This document shows positions 1-6,298 of a DNA stretch of 7,641 bases, piece after piece. A program made the translations under genes and the position numbers. Below the pieces are notes generated by a model that was not told the DNA's origin, did not search any database, and saw only the letters and a program-made list of their open reading frames with translations. The stretch is from Mariprofundaceae bacterium (GTDB taxonomy: Bacteria; Pseudomonadota; Zetaproteobacteria; Mariprofundales; Mariprofundaceae): NCBI GenBank assembly GCA_030950965.1, contig JAUZQP010000096.1, positions 1-7,641 of the forward strand, written 5' to 3'. Numbering within the stretch: the first letter of the stretch is position 1; every line of letters starts with the position of its first letter.

Positions 1-123
1 ACCATCAGCCAGTGCTGCCAACATAATGCTGCGGTGTGACATGGATTTATCACCTGGTACAGCCATCGTGCCGTGCAACGCACCAGCCGCCGCACCCGCA
101 ATCAGTGTTCCTCCGATATTCAA
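1..123 (-). CDS. aroA: EPSP synthase (3-phosphoshikimate 1-carboxyvinyltransferase), N-terminal 41 codons, cut by window edge
   Basis: Reading the minus strand from a TTG at 123-121 gives 41 codons that run off the window. Residues 22-31 read VPGDKSMSHR, followed by SIMLAALADG. This is the conserved N-terminal phosphate-binding signature of EPSP synthase, with the catalytic-site Lys at residue 26 and the Ser and Arg that contact shikimate-3-phosphate. The enzyme transfers the enolpyruvyl group of PEP to shikimate-3-phosphate in the cytosolic shikimate pathway. The TTG start is chosen because a strong AGGAGGT lies 5 nt upstream and an in-frame TAG sits two codons upstream (129-127). The next in-frame ATG (residue 20) is too close to the motif and lacks such a site. 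The in-frame stop shows this copy is not fused to an upstream tyrA, as it is in some gammaproteobacteria. About nine tenths of the protein lies outside the window. Confidence 0.9.
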   Translation of the reverse strand, partial: MNIGGTLIAGAAAGALHGTMAVPGDKSMSHRSIMLAALADG

Positions 124-128
124 GATCT

Positions 129-135
129 ACCTCCT
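129..135 (-). promoter_or_regulatory. Shine-Dalgarno of aroA
   Basis: The minus strand reads AGGAGGT here, 5 nt before the TTG codon at 123-121. The near-perfect anti-16S match compensates for the non-ATG start and decides the start of aroA. Confidence 0.8.
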
Positions 136-179
136 AACCTAGTCAATGAAAAAGGGAAACATATAAGCTTGCCGCTAAA

Positions 180-185
180 AGTATA
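180..185 (-). promoter_or_regulatory. Possible -10 element for aroA
   Basis: The minus strand reads TATACT, a 5/6 match to the sigma-70 -10 consensus, and would give a leader of roughly 50 nt. No good -35 hexamer is visible at 16-18 nt spacing; the -35 position would fall inside the left inverted repeat of the 194-315 element. If the element is an insertion, it may have replaced the original -35. Weak call. Confidence 0.25.
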
Positions 186-193
186 GTCTGAGT

Positions 194-315
194 GTAACCA
201 TTCACTCCCCCCACTGGTTTCCCCACCATCTGCGTTGAAAGTGCTCATTTACCCAAGCGTAAACTGCGCGCTTTCGCCTTGATGGCGAAAAAACAGAGGG
301 GGTGTGAATGATTAC
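194..315. repeat. 122-bp segment bounded by 19-bp imperfect inverted repeats (MITE-like or IS remnant)
   Basis: Positions 194-212 (GTAACCATTCACTCCCCCC) and the reverse complement of 297-315 (GTAATCATTCACACCCCCT) match at 16 of 19 positions. Inside is a perfect 7-bp hairpin, TTTCGCC (272-278) pairing with GGCGAAA (284-290) around a 5-nt loop. There is no open reading frame in the segment. The architecture of terminal inverted repeats around a short noncoding body is that of a miniature inverted-repeat element, or of the two ends of an insertion sequence joined by internal deletion. Against this, the flanks (ending AGT at 193, starting TCC at 316) show no clear target-site duplication. The family is not identified. 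A large operator or structured leader remains possible. Confidence 0.45.
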
Positions 316-353
316 TCCAGCATGACTGAATAATGCAAGGTGAAAAGCGTTCA

Positions 354-373
354 TAGTTAGAACTAGTTAGAAC
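354..373. repeat. Two tandem copies of a 10-bp unit upstream of arsS
   Basis: TAGTTAGAAC occurs twice back to back (354-363 and 364-373) with no mismatch. The junction contains the 8-bp palindrome AACTAGTT (361-368). It lies about 85 nt before the arsS start, so it could be a pair of helically phased binding sites (10-bp period) or a simple slippage duplication. Nothing in the sequence names a regulator. Confidence 0.5.
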
Positions 374-446
374 TACGCATCGAAGTCGTAATAAACAGTT
401 GTGATCAACGACCACGTACTTTCTTTGTTATACGAATCATTCCCTT

Positions 447-452
447 GGGAGA
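447..452 (+). promoter_or_regulatory. Shine-Dalgarno that fixes the arsS start
   Basis: GGGAGA lies 4 nt before the ATG at 457. An in-frame TTG at 445 overlaps this motif and has no ribosome-binding site of its own, so the ATG at 457 is the likely start. Confidence 0.7.
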
Positions 453-456
453 AATC

Positions 457-1413
457 ATGCACGACTGTTTACCCTTGCTACAATCAGGTACTTTTCCACC
501 GCTTACACGCAACACTTTGGATACGATCCAAGTCAACATGGGTTACCGCTGTAACATGAGTTGTACGCATTGCCATGTTGCTGCCAGCCCGCAACGCACG
601 GAAATGCTGCAGCGCGACACCATGAACGACATCCTAGCATTCATCAAAAAGGGCGCTATCACCACCTTAGATTTAACAGGCGGTGCGCCAGAGATGAACC
701 CCCTGTTTCGCGAATTCGTCACCGCCGTCAGGGTCGCGGGGGTTCATGTGATTGACCGCTGTAATTTAAGCATTTTAAATGAACCAGGTTACGAAGAGAT
801 GGCGGAGTTCCTTGCCTCACAGCAAGTGGAAATCGTCGCTTCTCTGCCCTGTTATCTGGAGGAAAACGTCGATAAACAGCGGGGGAGTGGTGCTTTCCAA
901 GCCAGTTTGCGCGGTTTAGAACAATTGAACGCACTGGGTTATGGCATGCTAGGTAGTGGTTTGTCACTTAATCTGGTGTACAATCCCACAGGGATTTTTT
1001 TACCGCCCGAGCAAAGCCAGTTGGAAGAGGATTACCAGCAACAACTGAAGCAACGTTACGACATTCATTTCAACCATTTATTCACCATCACCAATGTACC
1101 GATCAAACGCTTTGGTAGCTGGTTGCAATCACGGGGAGAGTTTGAACAATACATGCAGCTATTGCGCCAAGCCTATCGCCCAGAAAATGCTCAACACGTC
1201 ATGTGCCGCAGCCTCATCAGCATTGATTGGCAAGGCTACGTGTACGATTGTGATTTCAACCAAATGCTTAACCTGAACTTAGCGGATCACAGCAGCAGCA
1301 CCCATATCGCACAACTCAAGCCACTAGACCTGCAACAACAAAATATTGCTACACGTGACCACTGCTACGCCTGTACTGCAGGGCAAGGATCCAGTTGCGC
1401 TGGAGCTTTGTAA
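457..1413 (+). CDS. arsS: Arsenosugar biosynthesis radical SAM protein ArsS
   Basis: This 318-residue protein matches the ArsS family along its length. The radical SAM CxxxCxxC motif for the 4Fe-4S cluster is at Cys32, Cys36 and Cys39 (RCNMSCTHCH), followed by a GG-type SAM-binding segment (LTGGAPE). Other family landmarks are DRCNL (Cys102), SLPCY (Cys132), LVYNPTGIFLPP, FNHLFTITN and the C-terminal Cys-rich DUF3641-type domain with MCRS (Cys250) and YDCDFNQML (Cys265). The end reads HCYACTAGQGSSC with Cys303, Cys306 and Cys314. In some relatives the position of the last Cys is selenocysteine; here the codon is TGC, an ordinary cysteine. The family product joins a SAM-derived 5'-deoxyadenosyl group to dimethylarsinous acid, giving an arsinoyl-adenosine precursor of arsenosugars. 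ArsM, the usual partner, is not within the window. The family assignment is firm; in vivo activity is inferred. Confidence 0.9.
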   Translation: MHDCLPLLQSGTFPPLTRNTLDTIQVNMGYRCNMSCTHCHVAASPQRTEMLQRDTMNDILAFIKKGAITTLDLTGGAPEMNPLFREFVTAVRVAGVHVIDRCNLSILNEPGYEEMAEFLASQQVEIVASLPCYLEENVDKQRGSGAFQASLRGLEQLNALGYGMLGSGLSLNLVYNPTGIFLPPEQSQLEEDYQQQLKQRYDIHFNHLFTITNVPIKRFGSWLQSRGEFEQYMQLLRQAYRPENAQHVMCRSLISIDWQGYVYDCDFNQMLNLNLADHSSSTHIAQLKPLDLQQQNIATRDHCYACTAGQGSSCAGAL

Positions 1414-1424
1414 TCTGAATTATT

Positions 1425-1474
1425 CACCCCATGATACGGGTGGGATGAGTAGCTGATTCTGTGATATTTTTTTT
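1425..1474 (+). terminator. Weak terminator-like hairpin and T-run after arsS
   Basis: CACCC (1425-1429) can pair with GGGTG (1438-1442) across an 8-nt loop starting 11 nt after the arsS stop, and a run of eight T follows at 1467-1474. The T-run lies 24 nt beyond the stem, too far for a classical intrinsic terminator, and no better stem abuts it. It may end arsS transcription inefficiently, or not at all. Confidence 0.25.
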
Positions 1475-1507
1475 GCAATACTTGACGCTAGCGGTAAAAA
1501 AGTGGAC

Positions 1508-1572
1508 GCTTCCCCTTGGTTTTATTCACTGTTTTGGGATGCGTGATGATTGAACGCATCACGAGGGGAAGT
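1508..1572 (+). promoter_or_regulatory. Leader structure that can hide the glutamate dehydrogenase Shine-Dalgarno
   Basis: AGGGGAAG (1564-1571) contains the ribosome-binding site of the downstream gene, which starts at 1575. It is perfectly complementary over 8 bp to CTTCCCCT (1509-1516), with flanking G-T wobbles. Directly next to the right arm sits a 7-bp hairpin, CGTGATG (1542-1548) pairing with CATCACG (1557-1563), that would stack on it. A competing 7-bp hairpin, GATGCGT (1538-1544) with ACGCATC (1554-1560), excludes the first. This arrangement suits translational control (protein-, temperature- or ligand-dependent), but no known riboswitch or ribosomal leader motif is recognised. Base pairing is seen; regulation is inferred. 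Confidence 0.4.
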
Positions 1573-1574
1573 TT

Positions 1575-4500
1575 ATGCGTTCAATCCGACAATCGTTAAT
1601 GGCGTTGCTGCACGAAGCAGGGCAACAATATCAGGTAGGGACGCTACCCATCCGATTGCGGGCTGCCATGTTGCATGGTGCAATGAAACTATTGCCGTTG
1701 ACAGAGTCTGTGAAGACTACCGTCGCTTTGCATGTACACACCATCAGCCACGGCTCTTTACACCGCCACATATTAATGATTCGCTGCCCCGATCAAGCTT
1801 TTTATCTTGGTGCGGTTAAAAATTATCTTTCACGCCATCGCATTCAAACGATCAGTCATCAGACGGTGGTTGCTGCCATGCACTGCAATGACCAACAGTG
1901 CCAGCTATTTTTAACCGAACCCGAAGATACTGCCGACGATAATTTTATGCTGATTGCCATTCATCTATCCGCCACACTACTGGGAAATCGTCAACAACTC
2001 AGCCACTGTGCGCATCAGACACAACGTGTGAATAGTATCGCCGATGTGATGCATGATATTCAGTCGATTCTTCAAGCCGTTGAACTGTCCGTTGAGGACT
2101 TCCCTTTGATGCGTAAAAAAATTCACAGTATCAGCCAACAGATGATGAAAAATAATTCAATTGAAGCAGCGTTGTTGCATTGGATGAATGATGATCATTA
2201 TATTGTATATGGCTTATCTACCCATAGTTGGCGCAAAGGTTTGATGCGCCACAACCCTGTTCTTGATGACATCATCCCTGATTTTCGCCGTCAGATCGAA
2301 CAGTTACCAGCGGCAAAAACAACGGGCTTGGAGTGGCTCTCTTTACCCGCTATGCTGAATCATATTTACAGCCCTTCACGCATGGAAGTGGTGCGTATTT
2401 CGTGGCATGAGGATGAGCAATTACAGCAAGCTATTCTTATCGGTTATTTTTCACGCAGTGGTCGCTACCATAATGCCAGCGAGATTCCGCGCCTCAAGCA
2501 GACATGGCATTCGCTGTGCCAAGTGCGAATGATAAAATACTCCAGCTTTTATCGTCGTGAAATCCGCACCTTGTTCGACCGTATGCCCAAACCAGTGTTG
2601 CTGGGTGTGCCTGGTCAGGACTGGTTGCAACCACTCAAGGATATTACCGATCTAAGCTCACCCACACAGATGGCCGTAGCGCGCCTCACGCCTGATGCTG
2701 GAACCACTGAGTTTTTAATGATGACCATGATGCGTGATCGTTACGGTCCCAATATTATGAGCGATATTCGTCAGGTGATGCAAGATGAAGGCTTGTGTTA
2801 CTACGACCATATCGCGATCACCTTGGGAGGCAAGCAGGTGTTGATTGCAGCGGTGAGTGGTAATACAGCATGGCCAGAGGCGCAGCGTTTGCATGAAAAA
2901 TTGCAAGATTGCATTGTGTTTTGGAAAGACCGTGCCAAACGTCATGTGTTGATGCAAGCCGACCGCTTAAATATCCCCCAAGCACTGCGCGAGCTAGAAA
3001 GTCTTCCACGTTTATACCAAGAACTGTACCCCCCTGAGCAATTTGTAGCCGACCTACAAGCAAGTAAACGCATTCAAGATCAGCAACGTCATTTGGTACG
3101 TATGCAGATGCAAGCACAACAAGTGATGGTGCATATTTACACCCATACAGCGATTCCTCTGGGTGTTCTCATTGAGCGCGTGCAAGCCTTTGGGCTGTTG
3201 GCATTACAAGAAAGCATGGTGGGTTTTGGTCATGATGCTGCATCAATCCACCTGATTACTTTGCACTGCCAAGCACCAGAAGCGATGGCGCAGGAGGCAT
3301 TGGTACGTTTGTCTGCTGGCATCGAAGCGGTATTAAATGACGAGGCAGACCACGACCCCATCAATAGCCTCGTGGTTGATGGTGGTTTAACCATTCGTGA
3401 TATTGCAGTACTGATCACCTTACGGAATCATTTAATTCAATTACTGCCCGATGCTGCGCCAGGTCCTCTGTCCGACATGATGAATCAATACCCTCATGTT
3501 GCTGCTCAATTATACCGTGTATTTGAAGCCATGCACCGACCGGGTACGCCCGGCGCAGCCAGTGCGCAGCATTGTTTACTATTTAAAAAAAGCATGGAAG
3601 CGGTTAGTAGTTTAACCCACGATCGTTGGTTCCGCGCCCTCGAAAGCATGGTATTAGCCAGTCTGCGTAGCAATGCCTACAGCCGTGAATTAGCTGCGCC
3701 CTTGGCGATTAAAATTGCCCCTTGCAGCTTGGACTTTATTCCTCGCCCGAAACCATACAGAGAGATTTTCGTCCATGGCATTCACGTCGAAGGGGTGCAT
3801 TTGCGTGCTGGTGCAGTGGCGCGTGGTGGTATTCGTTATTCCGACCGTCCCAATGACTTCCGCACCGAAGTGCTGGAGTTAATGGCAACGCAAACGGTAA
3901 AAAATGGTCAGATTTTACCCACAGGGGCAAAAGGCGGCTTTATTATTCGCAATACCTCAAGCGACACTGCCACAGTGCTACAAGAATATCGTCACTTTAT
4001 TCGCGCCCTACTAGAACTCACCGATAACTTGGTCAATGGTCAAGTCATTGCACCAGCAAATATGCGCATTGCCACGCTTGATCAACAAGATCCGTATCTG
4101 GTCGTGGCTGCCGATAAAGGGACAGCGCGTTTCTCCGATGATGCCAATGAGGTATCAGCCGACTATAACTATTGGCTGGGCGATGCTTTTGCCAGTGGTG
4201 GTCGCTATGGCTATGACCATAAAGTGGTGGGTATTACAGCGCGTGGGGCGTGGGTGTGTGCCGAGCAGCATTTCCGCATGTTAGGTCGTGATGCAGCGGT
4301 TGATCCCATTAGCGTGGTTGCGATTGGTGATATGGCAGGGGATGTGTTTGGCAATGGCATGTTAATCAACCCCAACCTTCGTTTGATTGCAGCATTTAAT
4401 CACCGTCATATCTTCCTTGACCCGAACCCTGATACTGCGCGTGCTTTTGCTGAGCGGCAACGTCTGTTTCATGCCGTGGCAGGGTGGGATGCTTATGATA

Positions 4501-6194
4501 CGCAACACATCAGCAATGGCGGTGGCGTGTTTGAGCGCAGCAGTAAAAATATTCCTTTATCTTCAGAAATTGCTGCCGTACTGGGGATTCATGCCGATGC
4601 CATGCCTGGTGAGGCATTGATTCGGGCTATTTTAAAAGCACCTGTAGATTTATTGTATAACGGCGGCATTGGTACGTATGTCAAAGCCAGTGAAGAGACC
4701 CACACCCAAGTGCGTGACCCTGCCAATAACTATGTGCGCGTGAATGGTGGTGAATTGCGTTGCAGTGTGGTGTGTGAGGGAGGAAATTTAGGTTTCACTC
4801 AACATGCGCGTATTGAATATGCCCAGCAGGGTGGCTTGATTCATACTGATGCGATTGATAATGCTGCTGGCGTGAATATGTCCGACCACGAAGTAAACAT
4901 CAAAATTCTATTTTCTGCCACCGATGCTGCGAGCACGCCGTTTGAAAAACGTAATACCTTGATGCGTGACGTTGCCGATGCCGTGACTGCGCAATGTTTG
5001 GCCGACAATCGCCAGCAAGCCAACACATTGATGCTGGCGCAATGGGATTCACGTCACCACCAACCACGCTTAGTACGCCTACGTGAGCAACTTTTAAACG
5101 ATGGTCGTTTGGATTTACGTGTGGATGCAGGCATGCACGACGATCACACCTTGTCGCTGTTGCCTCAGTTGGCAGTATTATTGGGACATGAAAAAAATCG
5201 TGTGCATGATGCATTGAATGATGAAAAACATGCTGACTGGAGTTTGTTTGCAGGGCAGTTATTAAAGGACTATTTCCCTGCCACCCTGCGTCGTCGTTTA
5301 GCCAGTCAAATGGAGCAACATCCGTTGCGTATGAGTCTTGCCCACACCTGTGTGAGTAATCATGTATTGAATCACAACGGCATTATCAGCGTTCATAGCT
5401 TGCAATCGTTGTTGGACACTTCCGTTGCCTGCGCGTGCGAAGCGTTGATGATGAGCGAACAACTCTTGAACAGCCTACCGATTCAGGCAGCGGTTCAGGA
5501 CAGTCATGGTGATGCGCGAACGCTGAAGCAGATCCAACATGGTATTCAAGAGTATCATTTACAATTTTCCGAAGAGCTATTGCGCTTATGCGAAGTGAAA
5601 AAACTGGATCAAACGTGGTTGAACCGTCAACGGCGCGGTCTTAAAGCCTTTTGTAAAACCGAAGCGGTGATGGGTGTTGGTGGCAACGAAAATAGCCGCT
5701 TTTTAGTATTATTGCGCGAAGCTGTGCGTTCAGGTTTAAGTAAAGAGGATTCATCTAACCTCGCTATGTTGCCCGAATTGGCACAGATGGCGCCCGCGTT
5801 GTATTTAAGCACCAAACTTAATTTACCATTGAAACCTGCCCTCCACGCCATGCAAGCGGTGCTTCATCTGTTACCGTTTTCAGCCATTGAAGCACCGATG
5901 CGCTCATCTGACTGGGGGGATGGAGAAGCGCATTTGCTGCGTCGGGAATGGTTTCATCGCTTAACCCAGCTCAAAGCCAAGGCTGGGGAGGTGTTATTGT
6001 GCGACCGCAAGGGGCAATACCTTGAGACTGGCGAAATTCGTTGGAGCGGCCATCGTCATTGGGCGAGCCTACAAGAGTTTGCATTGGAATCAGCACAACA
6101 AGGCGAAAGCAACGGCGCAGGGACTGAACCTCAGCGTACGTTGTTGATGCTGATGATTGCACGACTAGAGTCGATCATCGAGGAGTGTGTGTGA
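1575..6194 (+). CDS. gdhB: NAD-specific glutamate dehydrogenase, large (GDH-180 / Bac_GDH) type
   Basis: This cytosolic enzyme oxidatively deaminates L-glutamate with NAD+ to 2-oxoglutarate, ammonium and NADH, feeding amino-acid carbon into the TCA cycle. The 1539-residue product has the order of the large family. Residues 1 to about 700 form an N-terminal regulatory region with ACT-like segments (for example around 375-430 and 519-570). The catalytic core begins near residue 713. It shows ARGGIRYSDR (749-758), PTGAKGGF with the substrate-binding Lys786, ADKGTARFSD (from 846), WLGDAFASGG, the nucleotide-binding IGDMAGDVFGNGM (917-929), NGGIGTYVK (from 1029), EGGNLG (1068-1073) and SDHEVNIKIL. 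A helical C-terminal region of about 430 residues follows. The start is ATG with AGGGGA upstream. Family members are usually nearer 1600 residues; the shortfall seems to lie in the N-terminus, where the usual DMPFLVDS motif is not recognisable (CPDQAFYLGAV occupies a similar place). All catalytic motifs look intact. Confidence 0.95.
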   Translation: MRSIRQSLMALLHEAGQQYQVGTLPIRLRAAMLHGAMKLLPLTESVKTTVALHVHTISHGSLHRHILMIRCPDQAFYLGAVKNYLSRHRIQTISHQTVVAAMHCNDQQCQLFLTEPEDTADDNFMLIAIHLSATLLGNRQQLSHCAHQTQRVNSIADVMHDIQSILQAVELSVEDFPLMRKKIHSISQQMMKNNSIEAALLHWMNDDHYIVYGLSTHSWRKGLMRHNPVLDDIIPDFRRQIEQLPAAKTTGLEWLSLPAMLNHIYSPSRMEVVRISWHEDEQLQQAILIGYFSRSGRYHNASEIPRLKQTWHSLCQVRMIKYSSFYRREIRTLFDRMPKPVLLGVPGQDWLQPLKDITDLSSPTQMAVARLTPDAGTTEFLMMTMMRDRYGPNIMSDIRQVMQDEGLCYYDHIAITLGGKQVLIAAVSGNTAWPEAQRLHEKLQDCIVFWKDRAKRHVLMQADRLNIPQALRELESLPRLYQELYPPEQFVADLQASKRIQDQQRHLVRMQMQAQQVMVHIYTHTAIPLGVLIERVQAFGLLALQESMVGFGHDAASIHLITLHCQAPEAMAQEALVRLSAGIEAVLNDEADHDPINSLVVDGGLTIRDIAVLITLRNHLIQLLPDAAPGPLSDMMNQYPHVAAQLYRVFEAMHRPGTPGAASAQHCLLFKKSMEAVSSLTHDRWFRALESMVLASLRSNAYSRELAAPLAIKIAPCSLDFIPRPKPYREIFVHGIHVEGVHLRAGAVARGGIRYSDRPNDFRTEVLELMATQTVKNGQILPTGAKGGFIIRNTSSDTATVLQEYRHFIRALLELTDNLVNGQVIAPANMRIATLDQQDPYLVVAADKGTARFSDDANEVSADYNYWLGDAFASGGRYGYDHKVVGITARGAWVCAEQHFRMLGRDAAVDPISVVAIGDMAGDVFGNGMLINPNLRLIAAFNHRHIFLDPNPDTARAFAERQRLFHAVAGWDAYDTQHISNGGGVFERSSKNIPLSSEIAAVLGIHADAMPGEALIRAILKAPVDLLYNGGIGTYVKASEETHTQVRDPANNYVRVNGGELRCSVVCEGGNLGFTQHARIEYAQQGGLIHTDAIDNAAGVNMSDHEVNIKILFSATDAASTPFEKRNTLMRDVADAVTAQCLADNRQQANTLMLAQWDSRHHQPRLVRLREQLLNDGRLDLRVDAGMHDDHTLSLLPQLAVLLGHEKNRVHDALNDEKHADWSLFAGQLLKDYFPATLRRRLASQMEQHPLRMSLAHTCVSNHVLNHNGIISVHSLQSLLDTSVACACEALMMSEQLLNSLPIQAAVQDSHGDARTLKQIQHGIQEYHLQFSEELLRLCEVKKLDQTWLNRQRRGLKAFCKTEAVMGVGGNENSRFLVLLREAVRSGLSKEDSSNLAMLPELAQMAPALYLSTKLNLPLKPALHAMQAVLHLLPFSAIEAPMRSSDWGDGEAHLLRREWFHRLTQLKAKAGEVLLCDRKGQYLETGEIRWSGHRHWASLQEFALESAQQGESNGAGTEPQRTLLMLMIARLESIIEECV

Positions 6195-6258
6195 ATATCA
6201 GGTTTCACCGTTCAATTTCACATCCATGTAAGGTTTTGACGATATGGTTCCGCCCCCC

Positions 6259-6276
6259 CATCACTGCATGGTGATG
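6259..6276 (+). other. Perfect hairpin in the leader of the propeller gene
   Basis: CATCAC (6259-6264) pairs perfectly with GTGATG (6271-6276) around a 6-nt loop, 22 nt before the start codon of the next gene. No T-run follows, so it is unlikely to terminate the preceding transcript. It could be a 5' stabiliser or binding site. The rest of the 104-nt spacer (6195-6298) holds a C-rich tract and no clear promoter. Confidence 0.35.
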
Positions 6277-6298
6277 CAATACCGTTGAAGGATGAACT

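Larger units (their letters stand above)
124..456. other. Divergent intergenic region between aroA and arsS
   Basis: This 333-nt gene-free stretch separates the divergent aroA and arsS genes. It contains the aroA ribosome-binding site and a possible -10 element, then a 122-bp inverted-repeat-bounded segment (194-315), a 10-bp tandem duplication (354-373), and the arsS ribosome-binding site (447-452). A TATACG at 429-434 could be a -10 for arsS, but no matching -35 is evident. I see no small coding sequence with a ribosome-binding site, no tRNA and no CRISPR repeats. Confidence 0.7.

Noticed and set aside
445..456. TTG at 445 as the arsS start, four codons upstream of the ATG
   Set aside because: The TTG overlaps GGGAGA, which is well placed for the ATG at 457; nothing ribosome-binding precedes the TTG.
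124..456. CRISPR array or tRNA in the intergenic region
   Set aside because: The only direct repeat is two copies of 10 bp with no spacers, and no cloverleaf-compatible arms are visible.
1369..1413. ArsS as a selenoprotein (CTAGxGSSU end)
   Set aside because: The codon at that position is TGC and the only stop is TAA at 1411-1413, so it is a cysteine form.
1482..1510. TTGACG at 1482-1487 as a -35 for the dehydrogenase gene
   Set aside because: No acceptable -10 hexamer lies 16-18 nt downstream (the sequence there is GACGCT), so no promoter is called.
1550..1819. Overlapping plus-strand frame of 89 codons across the dehydrogenase start
   Set aside because: It lies in another frame of a gene with clear family motifs, has a TTG start and shows no recognisable protein features.
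2715..3117. Minus-strand frames opposite the dehydrogenase (also at 3230-3418, 3736-3930, 4841-5214, 5627-5851, 5971-6162)
   Set aside because: They are antisense to a continuous, motif-rich coding sequence and show no start signals or domains.
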